Positions 1 through 7,251 are shown, counted from the stretch's first letter. The stretch: DNA of 13,646 nt from Lachnospiraceae bacterium UBA7205 (GCA_002490665.1 DKUL01000037.1:1-13646); one strand, 5' to 3'. Made by a program: numbers and translations. Notes: a model not told the origin generated them from the sequence alone.

Positions 1-18
1 AAGCCGAAGGCTGAACTG

Positions 19-185
19 TTACACTTTCTCAATGATACAGCTGTGCGGTTTCTCCCGATTGTCTTTTGCATAGCCGATACCGACAAGCAGGATTTCGCCT
101 GCATAATTTTCAAACGCCTGCGTGTACTGCCTGTCCTTAATCTGCCTTATCCATCATACCAGCTGCTGGTTTCGGAAAAATCCAT
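19..185 (-). pseudogene. Decayed fragment of an AAA-ATPase/PD-(D/E)XK gene
   Basis: Two pieces of a relative of the intact gene at 2088-3662 are joined here. Positions 19-150 encode a C-terminus running IRQIKDRQYTQAF to HSCIIEKV and a TAA stop, matching the last 44 or so residues of the intact protein (IQQIKDRQYTQAL to HSCVIEKFIK). Positions 150-185, in a different frame, encode MDFSETSSWYDG, matching MDFAEAGSWYDG at about residues 244-255 of the intact protein. The roughly 225 residues between, including the nuclease Asp and Glu-x-Lys motifs, are missing, and the ATPase domain is absent. It cannot make a working protein. It starts within about 35 bases of the end of the anti-sigma gene. Weak similarity (VCKS against LCKH) may extend it to about 210. 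The relationship is read directly from the sequence and is strong; the exact outer limits are uncertain. Confidence 0.82.
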
Positions 186-219
186 ATACAAGCACTATCT
201 TGATTTGCAGACAGCATTT

Positions 220-981
220 TCAATGATGTCCATGTGATTTGGAATGTCCGTTCTGGTGTCCTTTTGACGGATTCCCCCCTGTTGTATTTTTTCCATTATG
301 CCCCTGGCAGGTCTTAATCCGGTTCTGGATTTCCCCCATTGACATCCCATGGCAGTCCTCCACGGTAATGTCGGCGTCATACTGTGCCAGCTCGAGAAAA
401 GCCCGGTATTTTCCAAAGGACATCTCATGCTGGTGCGCCTCATTCATACAGGCGGTATCACTGCTGTAGGTCAGTGCATCAAGTGCCTGAAAGCTGTCGT
501 TTGCCTGAATCTGTTCCAGCATCGCATCGGAATGCTCAGAGACCACCGTCACCACCAGCTGCGAATCCCGATTTAGAAAACGGCTGTAATAGGCGTCCTG
601 CAGTAATCGGTCAATCGCCTGCAAATAGGATATATTCTTCAGCGGGACATGCTGTAGGATATCCTGTCCGTCTGCATTGTAGCCTGTTACGGACACCACC
701 CTGTCAAAGCGGTTGACTGCAAGCTCAATGGAAGGATTCACATCAATGCTGATGTATGATACCGGTCTGCTGTACACAGAGTAGCCACCTGCCCCGGCGA
801 ATATGCACACACAGATGACAGCCATGGCATAGCGCAGGGCAGCATATGGTTTCTGCCGGAAAATGCGGTGCTTCCGCTTTGTCCGCTGCGCTTCCAGATA
901 TCGGAGGGTATTTTGTTTCATCGCCTCTGTTGCCTGTATGTTTTTCATGCTTTTCCGGATTCCGTTCTGCGTGCTGCTCAT
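220..981 (-). CDS. RsgI-type membrane anti-sigma factor
   Basis: Predicted anti-sigma factor for the ECF sigma factor encoded just upstream. The 253-residue product has a basic N-terminal cytoplasmic part (1-47), one membrane helix (about 48-66), then the RsgI middle domain beginning SYISIDVNPSIELAVNRF (about 76-93). In Clostridium RsgI proteins the Asn-Pro bond in this motif is cut by autoproteolysis during signalling; here it is N82-P83. The outer part ends in a His/Gly/Lys-rich tail (about 225-253, finishing HGHH) and has three cysteines (about 178, 210, 225), which might bind metal; that is inference. The ATG at 981 is chosen because it overlaps the sigma stop as ATGA and lies 9 bases after GGAGG; a GTG at 987 is too close to that site. 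No zinc-finger anti-sigma motif was seen. The external signal is unknown. Confidence 0.85.
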   Translation of the reverse strand: MSSTQNGIRKSMKNIQATEAMKQNTLRYLEAQRTKRKHRIFRQKPYAALRYAMAVICVCIFAGAGGYSVYSRPVSYISIDVNPSIELAVNRFDRVVSVTGYNADGQDILQHVPLKNISYLQAIDRLLQDAYYSRFLNRDSQLVVTVVSEHSDAMLEQIQANDSFQALDALTYSSDTACMNEAHQHEMSFGKYRAFLELAQYDADITVEDCHGMSMGEIQNRIKTCQGHNGKNTTGGNPSKGHQNGHSKSHGHH

Positions 982-1457
982 AACCACTCACCTCCCAACC
1001 TTTCCCGCAGGATTTCTTTTGCCCTGGAAAGCCATGTATAGACCGTGTTCTCTTTTTTTCCTAAGATCCTTGCAATCTCCACTGCCGTGTATCCCTCATA
1101 ATAAAAAAGATAAATTACATCACGGTATTTTTCCGGCAGTTTTAAGACGGTCTCCAGAACCTCTTTCGACGGATTGTCCAGCTCTGCGCTCTCCTCTGCC
1201 AGCGCGTCAAGTGAAACCCATTTTCTGCGTGACAGGGCGCGCAGCCAGTCGGTGCAGGCATTGATGGTCACGCGCGCAAACCATGCCTTCTCGTGCTCTA
1301 TGCTCTCAAAAGCGCCTTCATACAATAAATATTTCATATATACATTCTGGAATACATCTTCTGTGTCATGCCTGTTCTTGAGATGTACGAAACATATCCG
1401 CCGCACCATATCTGCATAAGCCTCCATGACACGGTTCACATCCTCTGTGCTTTTCAA
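978..1457 (-). CDS. ECF-type RNA polymerase sigma factor
   Basis: A 159-residue sigma-70 family protein with only regions 2 and 4, as in the ECF group. Region 2 covers about residues 8-70 and includes DTEDVFQNVYMKYL and the helix containing AWFARVTINACTDWLR. Region 4 covers about 105-150 with LPEKYRDVIYLFYYEGYTAVEIA and the helix-turn-helix ending NTVYTWLSRAKEIL. It should direct RNA polymerase to a small set of promoters when released by the anti-sigma factor, whose gene overlaps its stop by ATGA. The start is a TTG at 1457 preceded by GAGGGGG about 8 bases upstream; an ATG at 1427 would cut into region 2. No clear sigma-A promoter stands directly in front, so it may depend on read-through from the Cys-rich gene or on autoregulation. 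The regulon cannot be deduced from this window. Confidence 0.88.
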   Translation of the reverse strand: MKSTEDVNRVMEAYADMVRRICFVHLKNRHDTEDVFQNVYMKYLLYEGAFESIEHEKAWFARVTINACTDWLRALSRRKWVSLDALAEESAELDNPSKEVLETVLKLPEKYRDVIYLFYYEGYTAVEIARILGKKENTVYTWLSRAKEILRERLGGEWL

Positions 1458-1475
1458 AAGTTTTCCCCCTCATGC

Positions 1476-1504
1476 CTGACTGTCGCAGGAACCCTCTCAG
1501 TCAG
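1476..1504 (-). repeat. Dyad in the leader of the sigma gene
   Basis: A perfect 7-base inverted repeat, CTGACTG at 1476-1482 and CAGTCAG at 1498-1504, with a 15-base loop. It starts 19 bases upstream of the TTG start of the ECF sigma gene and sits next to a second hairpin (1507-1528). It could be an RNA stem affecting the sigma ribosome site, part of a two-stem terminator, or a protein-binding dyad. The sequence alone does not decide. Confidence 0.45.
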
Positions 1505-1506
1505 AA

Positions 1507-1528
1507 ACCCCGCCTTTTACAGCAGGGT
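1507..1528 (-). terminator. Probable terminator after the Cys-rich repeat gene
   Basis: On the minus strand ACCCTGC and GCGGGGT pair over 7 bases (one G-T wobble) around an 8-base loop, starting 16 bases after the stop of the Cys-rich gene and followed by TTTCTG. The weak T-run suggests incomplete termination, so some transcripts may continue into the sigma gene. On the plus strand the same stem is followed by CTTTGTTTT, but no plus-strand gene ends here. Confidence 0.5.
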
Positions 1529-1543
1529 CTTTGTTTTGGATAT

Positions 1544-1978
1544 TTAACGATGATGTCTGCCATGATGTCCTGTTCCGCCATAGTAATACTCCGCTGCATG
1601 GTGTACTGTCCCATCGCAGGCTACGCCGAGCGTGCACACACCGTCCACGTCGCAGCTTCCGTCTGCATAGCAGGACGTTGCGGTGTGGTGCACCGTTCCG
1701 TCACAGTCTACCCCGAGACTGCACACACCATCCACATCACAGCTTCCGTCTGCATAGCAGGACGTTGCGGTATGATGCACCGTTCCGTCACAAGCTGCCC
1801 CGAGAATACACACACCGTCCACATCACAGCTTCCATCGGCATAACATACAGGTGCGGGCGTTTGCACGACTGCTCTATGTGATCTTCCGTGATGAGCAAA
1901 TGCCACATTGGACGTGCTCCCTGCCACGACTGCTGCCAAAGCCACAGCTGCTGCTATTTTTGTTACATTTTTACGCAT
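1544..1978 (-). CDS. Secreted Cys/His-rich protein with three CX5CX5CX5C repeats
   Basis: No family is recognised with confidence. The 144-residue product begins with a clear signal peptide (MRKNVTKIAAAVALAAVVAG, cut probably after AFA at residue 28). A short His-rich stretch (HHGRSHR, 29-35) follows, then three tandem 29-residue repeats at 45-73, 74-102 and 103-131. Each repeat has four cysteines exactly six residues apart (C45/51/57/63, C74/80/86/92, C103/109/115/121) in the pattern CYADGS-CDVDGV-C-x5-CDGTVHH. The end is aromatic and His-rich (EYYYGGTGHHGRHHR). The 12 regularly spaced cysteines and many histidines suggest a disulfide-stabilised or metal-binding extracytoplasmic protein; that is inference. 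The ATG has GGAGG 8 bases upstream. The gene stands directly upstream of the sigma/anti-sigma pair, whose anti-sigma protein is also His-rich at its outer end, so a shared envelope role is plausible. Confidence 0.82.
   Translation of the reverse strand: MRKNVTKIAAAVALAAVVAGSTSNVAFAHHGRSHRAVVQTPAPVCYADGSCDVDGVCILGAACDGTVHHTATSCYADGSCDVDGVCSLGVDCDGTVHHTATSCYADGSCDVDGVCTLGVACDGTVHHAAEYYYGGTGHHGRHHR
1586..1846 (-). repeat. Three tandem 87-bp coding repeats
   Basis: Three adjoining 87-base units (1760-1846, 1673-1759, 1586-1672) encode the 29-residue Cys repeats. They are highly similar at DNA level as well as protein level, for example the shared plus-strand run cttccgtctgcatagcagga. This points to recent tandem duplication and possible copy-number change. 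There are no spacers, so this is not a CRISPR array. Confidence 0.9.
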
Positions 1979-2032
1979 GGTCTTTTCCTCCGTTTTGAAA
2001 ATGAGTATTTTACACTTGAATGGTTTTCCTGT

Positions 2033-2062
2033 TTCATAAGTAATACGTTTTTACGGAGTCAA
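2033..2062 (-). promoter_or_regulatory. Candidate sigma-A promoter of the Cys-rich gene
   Basis: On the minus strand TTGACT (2057-2062) and TATGAA (2033-2038) are 18 bases apart, about 55 bases upstream of the ATG at 1978. The -35 is good (5 of 6) and the -10 fair (4 of 6). No convincing ECF-type -35/-10 pair was seen in the same region. Confidence 0.45.
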
Positions 2063-2087
2063 TCCTTTCAGTATTTTGTAAAATATT

Positions 2088-3662
2088 TTATTTTATAAAC
2101 TTTTCGATCACACAGCTGTGCGGCTTATCAACCTTTGTCTTATCATAATTGATACCGACAAGTAAAATTTCACCAGCATAATCGCCAAGCGCCTGTGTAT
2201 ACTGCCTGTCTTTTATCTGCTGTATGGCTGCTGCGGCTGTCCTGTCATACTTTAATTCAACTACAAGAGCTGGTCTTGCAGCATGCGGCAGCGGTAAAAA
2301 TACAACATCCGCAAAGCCGTGTCCTGTGGGCAGCTCCCGAATCATTTTATAATCCTTTCGCGCACTGTAATATGCAAGACCAATTGCACACGCAATCGAA
2401 TTCTCGTCATTATATGTCAGTATGGATGCTGCCTCCATGTGTGCAAGGTCAAGTCCGTGCGCGACACGTTCTTCATCCCCTGCAAGTGTTGCTTCCAAAA
2501 GGTTTTCAGAAACTTTCAGAACCCGCATGACTTCTGACCATCCGCCTACGCTCATGGCGTTTTCAAATTCCCTGGAAATCTCTTTATTCGGGATAAACGC
2601 CTCCTCCGCATCCATATCATAGCCAAGATAGCCAAGATGAATTAACAGCGTGAGCACATCATCCCGGACTTTAAAATTACGCATATCATTCTGGAAGCTG
2701 CGTGTATTGACTCTGACCCTGCCGCCGCCAAGCATCCTGATGATATCAGAACGCAGCCCATCAAAATCCATGTCAATATAGCGTTTCAGCGCATCATACG
2801 TTTCCGTCGAAGTCCAGTAATTTGAAAATCTATGACGAAGCATTGCCTCCACTACCGATTTCGGGTTATAAATATGGCGAAATCTGGCAAACTGATACCC
2901 ATCATACCAGCTGCCCGCCTCTGCAAAATCCATGTCATAGTGTTTACACAACGTTATTACTTCTTTTTCTGTAAAACCTGTGTACTCCTCAAAAAAACTC
3001 TGGTCAACCATCGAATATTCCCAGAACATGTTTAATGCGGAATGCTGCCCATACTTCTTGACTGGCAGAATCCCTGTCATATAGGAAAGTGCCACATAAG
3101 GCTGGTCTTTTAAAAGGTTGCGCAGGAAATCAAGATACTGTTTCTGAAGCGTCTCCGACTCCTGTCTCTCGCGCATCACACAGTCCCACTCGTCAATTAA
3201 AAAAATAAACTGTTGCCCTGTTTTTGCATAAATCCTTCTCAGGGCATCTGCAAGACCAGTGCCAGTCCGGCTGCACACTTCCCCATATTCTCCACACAAT
3301 TCCTCAAGCACCTCTCGTTCCAGATAGGCTGTCACATCCTTTTCCGCCGCCCCAATCAGAAACTGCTGCATATTCAGAAAAATTACATTATATTGATTCA
3401 GATATCTCTCAAAACTTTTGTTCCGTTGAATTTTCCTCCTGGCAAACAGCTCTGCCGAATCACAGCCACGGCTGTAATAGGCAGCAAGCATTTTGAGCGC
3501 CATAGACTTCCCGAACCGTCTCGGTCTGCTGACGCAGATATGCTTCTGCTCCGTATTCATCAGTTCATTTGTATATTTTATCAGACCTGTCTTATCCACA
3601 TATATTTTTGAGCTGACAGCCTCCCAAAATCCCTCGTTTCCCGGATTGAGATAAATTCCCAT
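2088..3662 (-). CDS. AAA-ATPase-like protein with PD-(D/E)XK nuclease domain
   Basis: A 524-residue protein of the AAA-ATPase-like plus C-terminal PD-(D/E)XK family (formerly DUF1703), present in many copies in gut Clostridia and Bacteroidetes; its cellular role is not established. The N-terminus MGIYLNPGNEGF and IYVDKTGLI are typical. Walker A is SRPRRFGKSMAL (about 45-56) and Walker B is FIFLIDEWD with D157-E158. The C-terminal domain has ENSIA (E about 421), GFADVVF (D about 452), VVELKYD (E469, K471) and QQIKDRQY (about 481-488), so the nuclease-like core looks complete. The ATG at 3662 is chosen because GGGAGGG lies 7 bases upstream; the ATG at 3677 contains that site. It has its own promoter and is probably a single-gene unit. 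A decayed copy of the same family lies at 19-185. Confidence 0.9.
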   Translation of the reverse strand: MGIYLNPGNEGFWEAVSSKIYVDKTGLIKYTNELMNTEQKHICVSRPRRFGKSMALKMLAAYYSRGCDSAELFARRKIQRNKSFERYLNQYNVIFLNMQQFLIGAAEKDVTAYLEREVLEELCGEYGEVCSRTGTGLADALRRIYAKTGQQFIFLIDEWDCVMRERQESETLQKQYLDFLRNLLKDQPYVALSYMTGILPVKKYGQHSALNMFWEYSMVDQSFFEEYTGFTEKEVITLCKHYDMDFAEAGSWYDGYQFARFRHIYNPKSVVEAMLRHRFSNYWTSTETYDALKRYIDMDFDGLRSDIIRMLGGGRVRVNTRSFQNDMRNFKVRDDVLTLLIHLGYLGYDMDAEEAFIPNKEISREFENAMSVGGWSEVMRVLKVSENLLEATLAGDEERVAHGLDLAHMEAASILTYNDENSIACAIGLAYYSARKDYKMIRELPTGHGFADVVFLPLPHAARPALVVELKYDRTAAAAIQQIKDRQYTQALGDYAGEILLVGINYDKTKVDKPHSCVIEKFIK

Positions 3663-3685
3663 AATAATCCCTCCCATTTATCCAT

Positions 3686-3714
3686 ATTATACGGGAGGGA
3701 CAACAAATTAACAA
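3686..3714 (-). promoter_or_regulatory. Sigma-A-type promoter of the AAA-ATPase gene
   Basis: On the minus strand TTGTTA (3709-3714) and a perfect TATAAT (3686-3691) are 17 bases apart. Transcription would begin near 3679, giving a leader of about 17 bases before the ATG at 3662. This suggests the gene is transcribed separately from the ABC operon, although no terminator is visible between them. Confidence 0.7.
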
Positions 3715-3727
3715 TATCAAATTTTAT

Positions 3728-6256
3728 TCAAGCAGCCCGCAGCCGCTCCACGATGCTCTGCCGTTCCAGGTTCCTGAAACACAAATACGGAATCACAAGT
3801 GCGGTCACAATCAGTACCGGCGTGCAGCAGACAAGCGGAAACAGGGTAAAGCGGAAGGTGGAATATCCGTCTGCTGCCGTCACCATCGCACGCAGGATGA
3901 CACCGACTGTAAACGCGCCCAGTGTATAGGCTGCAAGCAGTGTCAGCCCTGCATAGCAAAGTCCCTCAAAGGTCAGCATCCGCCGCAGCTGCCGTTTGGT
4001 CATGCCGACACTCTGAATCATGGCAAACTCCCGCCTACGCGCTATGATTGCCGTCACCATGCTGTTGACAAAGTTCAGCACCCCGACAAGCGCTATGATG
4101 ATGCTGACTGCATATCCCATCACGGACGAAGCGCGCGTCTGCGCCTCATACTGCTCTATCATTGTCTGCCGCGATACCACGTTCATCCCGGCAGCCTCCC
4201 CCTGCTGGTATTCCAGAAGCAGCGCCCGTGCATCCTCCATCGCCTCATCTGTGACATTAAAATAGAATTTCCGCAAGTTGCTCCCCTGCCACATCTCTGT
4301 AAAAACATCTGCCGGCAGTACAATCGGAAGGTCAAAGGCTAACGAATCCCGCCCTGACACCATCGGGCGCAATGGGCTTAAAACTGCCATCACCTCAAAT
4401 TCACGCCCCACAACCAGAACCTTCTCACCTACGGCATGGGTCGGAACCACGCCTCCCGGCGCCATGGACGGACCGATTGCCAGACAGTACTTTCCCGTTG
4501 CAAAGAGTGCTGCGTCAAAGGCACCGTCAAGAAGGTAGCCGCTGCCGGCTGCCGCATCCAGAATCAGTCCGTCCGCTCCATAGATGGTATACATACAGTC
4601 CTCACCGCCCACTGCCGCATCAAACCCAGCCTTCCACTCCGGAAAGGAAGGGTCGTAGGCAGCAAAGTCCGCAAGCCGCTCCTCGTTGTAAAAATCCGTC
4701 AGGTTGCGCTTTGCCTGCCCGCTTAACACCAGCGGCTCCTGTCTGGAATAAAGCCGCCCGGCCGCCTCGACTGCGTCACCTTCCCCCAGCCCCATAATCT
4801 CCGCAAGCATCGTGTCACTGATGGTTTTGCTCGCCGGGTCATAAAAGCTGGACGCATCGTTTGTCGCATCGTCAACCTGGTAGTCTGCCACGGTCAAATC
4901 CATAAGGTACTTTTCCACGTCAAAGCTGACATTCTTCGCATAGAAATAGCTCATCAGCACAAGCCCCAGCGTCAGGGAACAGATGACCACTGCTGTCCGT
5001 CTGCGGCTGCGCCACAGGTTCGCCCACGCCATGCCTTGCAGGGAAGCGCCGTTCTTTGACTTCTTTTTCTTTTTGTGATATGCGGCACTGCCGTCCGTGT
5101 ACCGCAGCGCCTCAATCGGGGAAACCTTCCCAGCCATCCGCGCAGGCAGCATGCAGGAAATCAGTACTGTACCATAGGAAAACAGCGCAGAACCAACAAA
5201 AATCACAGGACTTGCGGAGACAACTGTCCGCATCTCCTTCATGGGAATCCATACCGGAACCAGCAAAACCCCGAACAGATATCCTGCCGCAAGCCCCATC
5301 GGAATACCAATGGCGCTCAGCCGGTTCCCCTGTCCATAAATCAGTTTTTTCAGCTGCTTTTTTGTGGTGCCAAGTGTCTTTAGCTTTCCATAAAACTGAA
5401 TGTCCGCAGCGACTGAAATCTGGAATACATTATAAATAATCAGGTATCCTGCCAGAAACACCAGCATCATGCCGCCGTACATCGGCAGATTTTCCGCAAG
5501 GATACCGCTTTGTACCTCTGGTGTGTATGCGAGGTTTGTCTGAAATTGCAGCCCTGTCAGACCGCTTTCGCTGAGCACTTTCCGCGTTTTTGCGTCAATA
5601 TTTCTGGTGTCCGAAAACGTAATGCCCATCATGCGCAGTCCCAGCATCTGTCCATCCTTCGGTTCAGGCACACTTTCACATGCTTCCCGTGCATACGCCT
5701 CACTGACCCACGCCATGCCCGCGTAGGAGGAGAGATTGCCCTCCCACCAGCCGCACAGGGTAAAAGTGTCAGAACCGTTTTCCCACTCGAGCGTGACAGG
5801 CTGTCCCAGCTCCGGAGAAATGCCCAGACGCGCAAGCACCTGCGTGTCCAGCGCAATCTCGTCCTTCTGTTCTGGCATTCTGCCTGTTGTCGGATAAGCA
5901 AAGGCATCCCGCGCATACTGGTCACTGCCGTAGCGCAGTTCCACCTGCCGCCCTGCAAGGCACTGGTTCTTTGCCGTCCCCAGCACAATCGACTTCCCAA
6001 AGTGCACGATGTCCGGATGTACCGAAAGCTGCGCGATCTGCTCATCGGTAATCTGTTTCGTGCTCGCATGCGCCTTTGTGCCGGACTGGCGCAGATACAT
6101 CTCTGTCATATTTCGTCCCATGCTCTGTGCCAGTGTGAACAGCGTCGTGAACATCATTGTTGTCAGGATAATCGCAAGCACTGCCACCAGGTTGCGCCCT
6201 CTGTTCTGCCGGAAACTGCGCTTTGTGAGGGTACGAAGGATATTTGTCTGTTTCAT
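3728..6256 (-). CDS. FtsX-type ABC transporter permease
   Basis: An 842-residue membrane subunit, with two FtsX-like permease domains, for the ATPase encoded just upstream. Membrane segments are visible at about 23-43, 261-283, 315-337, 348-370 and 421-440 in the first half, then about 730-750, 775-795 and 812-832 near the C-terminus. Large extracytoplasmic domains lie at about 45-255 and 445-725. The motif VSPIEALRY (about 378-386), usual in this family, follows the first FtsX domain. Such MacB/FtsX-type systems export or remove peptides or lipoproteins at the membrane rather than import nutrients. The substrate cannot be read here. The start overlaps the ATPase stop as ATGA, so the two are one operon. 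It is longer than BceB-type permeases (about 650 residues), so assigning it to bacitracin-type resistance would be unsafe. Confidence 0.88.
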   Translation of the reverse strand: MKQTNILRTLTKRSFRQNRGRNLVAVLAIILTTMMFTTLFTLAQSMGRNMTEMYLRQSGTKAHASTKQITDEQIAQLSVHPDIVHFGKSIVLGTAKNQCLAGRQVELRYGSDQYARDAFAYPTTGRMPEQKDEIALDTQVLARLGISPELGQPVTLEWENGSDTFTLCGWWEGNLSSYAGMAWVSEAYAREACESVPEPKDGQMLGLRMMGITFSDTRNIDAKTRKVLSESGLTGLQFQTNLAYTPEVQSGILAENLPMYGGMMLVFLAGYLIIYNVFQISVAADIQFYGKLKTLGTTKKQLKKLIYGQGNRLSAIGIPMGLAAGYLFGVLLVPVWIPMKEMRTVVSASPVIFVGSALFSYGTVLISCMLPARMAGKVSPIEALRYTDGSAAYHKKKKKSKNGASLQGMAWANLWRSRRRTAVVICSLTLGLVLMSYFYAKNVSFDVEKYLMDLTVADYQVDDATNDASSFYDPASKTISDTMLAEIMGLGEGDAVEAAGRLYSRQEPLVLSGQAKRNLTDFYNEERLADFAAYDPSFPEWKAGFDAAVGGEDCMYTIYGADGLILDAAAGSGYLLDGAFDAALFATGKYCLAIGPSMAPGGVVPTHAVGEKVLVVGREFEVMAVLSPLRPMVSGRDSLAFDLPIVLPADVFTEMWQGSNLRKFYFNVTDEAMEDARALLLEYQQGEAAGMNVVSRQTMIEQYEAQTRASSVMGYAVSIIIALVGVLNFVNSMVTAIIARRREFAMIQSVGMTKRQLRRMLTFEGLCYAGLTLLAAYTLGAFTVGVILRAMVTAADGYSTFRFTLFPLVCCTPVLIVTALVIPYLCFRNLERQSIVERLRAA

Positions 6257-6942
6257 TCTTCTGCCCCGCCTTTCTGCACATTTGCAACCTTCCCATCCTC
6301 AATCCGAATGCACCGGTCTGCCTGACTGGCGATTTCCGGGTTGTGGGTTATCATCACGATTGTCTGGTGGAATTTCCTGCTTGTAACCCGCAGCAGTTCA
6401 ATCACCTCGTCGCTCGTCCTGTGGTCAAGGTTTCCTGTCGGCTCGTCGGCAAGGATAATTGCCGGCTTGCTCGCCAGTGCCCGGGCAATCGAGACACGCT
6501 GCTGCTGCCCGCCGGAAAGCGTGTTGGGCATGTTGTCAAGCTTCTTTTCCAGCCCCAGCAGCTCCACCACCTCCTGTATAAAACGCCCATCCGGCTTTTT
6601 GCCGTCAAGCTGAATCGGCATCACAATATTTTCATAGACATTCAGAATCGGTACAAGGTTATAATTCTGGAAAATAAAACCGATGCGCTGCCTGCGGAAC
6701 ACGGTCAAATCCTCGTCAGAAAGCTTTCCCAGCTCAAATTTATCCACGCGCACACTGCCCGAGGTCGGACGGTCCAGACCGCCCAGCATGTTGAGCAGCG
6801 TGGATTTTCCACTGCCGGAAGTCCCGATAACTGCGACAAATTCCCCCTGCTCCACGGAAATACTGACATCGTCAAGCGCCCTCACGATATTCGGCTCGCT
6901 GCCGTACTGTTTTGTCAAATGTGTTGTACTCAAAATACTCAT
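6253..6942 (-). CDS. ABC transporter ATP-binding protein (MacB/LolD type)
   Basis: A complete 229-residue ATPase subunit. Walker A GTSGSGKST is at 40-48, the Q-loop FQNYNLVP at 91-98, the signature LSGGQQQRVSIARAL at 142-156, Walker B AIILADEPTGNLD at 161-173 and the switch His in MITHN at 197-201. The EPTGNLD form is typical of the MacB/LolD/FtsE group that pairs with FtsX-type permeases, matching the next gene. The ATG at 6942 has GGGAG 7 bases upstream, and the stop overlaps the permease start as ATGA. It powers conformational change of the permease. A GHKL/LytTR two-component pair lies upstream in the same orientation and may control or sense this transporter; that is inference from gene order, and a separate promoter serves this operon. 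Confidence 0.95.
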   Translation of the reverse strand: MSILSTTHLTKQYGSEPNIVRALDDVSISVEQGEFVAVIGTSGSGKSTLLNMLGGLDRPTSGSVRVDKFELGKLSDEDLTVFRRQRIGFIFQNYNLVPILNVYENIVMPIQLDGKKPDGRFIQEVVELLGLEKKLDNMPNTLSGGQQQRVSIARALASKPAIILADEPTGNLDHRTSDEVIELLRVTSRKFHQTIVMITHNPEIASQADRCIRIEDGKVANVQKGGAEE

Positions 6943-6997
6943 ATTGTATCTCCCTTTTACTATATTTCAAAACCTCTGTAATGAACTTGTTAAGCCT

Positions 6998-7025
6998 ATT
7001 ATAGAGATTTGGCGGGGCGGTACAA
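6998..7025 (-). promoter_or_regulatory. Sigma-A-type promoter of the ABC operon
   Basis: On the minus strand TTGTAC (7020-7025) and a perfect TATAAT (6998-7003) are 16 bases apart, about 55 bases upstream of the ATPase ATG. The spacer is very GC-rich (CGCCCCGCC), unlike the surrounding AT-rich DNA, which could make the promoter dependent on an activator. Confidence 0.65.
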
Positions 7026-7079
7026 TGCAGAATGCGTAAACTAATATTTCAGGGGTAAAATCTCAATAAATGAATTATG

Positions 7080-7108
7080 TTGACGAGCGACCGATATATT
7101 ATTAAAAT
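7080..7108 (+). promoter_or_regulatory. Promoter of the toxin-antitoxin-like relic
   Basis: TTGACG (7080-7085) and TAAAAT (7103-7108) are 17 bases apart, each matching five of six consensus bases. Transcription would begin near 7115, almost at the ribosome site AGAGGTG at 7116-7122. The promoter looks intact although the genes behind it are broken. Confidence 0.65.
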
Positions 7109-7128
7109 CTTATTAAGAGGTGAATAAC

Positions 7129-7251
7129 TTGGAGTTTGAATGGGATGATAGAAAAGAAAAAATATTGGCAACGGAGAAGGAAAGGAGTTTGTTTTATGAT
7201 AACAGGCAAGAAAACATCCCATCACCTTCGATGAAGATTCCCCTGAACTGA
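7129..7251 (+). pseudogene. brnT: brnT-like toxin gene with internal deletion
   Basis: A 40-codon frame starts with TTG 6 bases after AGAGGTG. Its first 12 residues, (M)EFEWDDRKEKI, match the start of BrnT-type RNase toxins. The next residues, ATEKERSLFYDNRQE, resemble the usual C-terminal end of that family (a form like ATxKERxxYxxR). The whole middle, around 65-70 residues with the conserved His and the catalytic core, is absent, so the frame joins the two ends. BrnT proteins are normally about 90-100 residues, so this is almost certainly inactive. The tail after the match runs on into the overlapping antitoxin-like frame. The BrnT assignment rests on remembered family features, not a search. 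Confidence 0.62.

Noticed and set aside
1586..1846. CRISPR-like repeat array
   Set aside because: The 87-base units adjoin without spacers and are in-frame coding repeats.
1531..1998. Plus-strand open frames across the Cys-repeat gene
   Set aside because: They mirror the tandem repeats on the opposite strand; the minus frame has a signal peptide, a ribosome site and regular cysteines, while the plus frames have none.
2072..2085. Terminator after the AAA-ATPase gene (tattttgtaaaata)
   Set aside because: The palindrome is AT-only with almost no loop and is too weak for an intrinsic terminator.
5510..6325. 271-codon plus-strand open frame opposite the ABC permease
   Set aside because: It has no recognisable domain and no ribosome site, and lies wholly opposite a well supported gene; GC-rich codons on the true strand keep the antisense frame open.
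6244..6981. 245-codon plus-strand open frame opposite the ABC ATPase
   Set aside because: The minus strand encodes every ABC motif in order; the plus product shows no family features.
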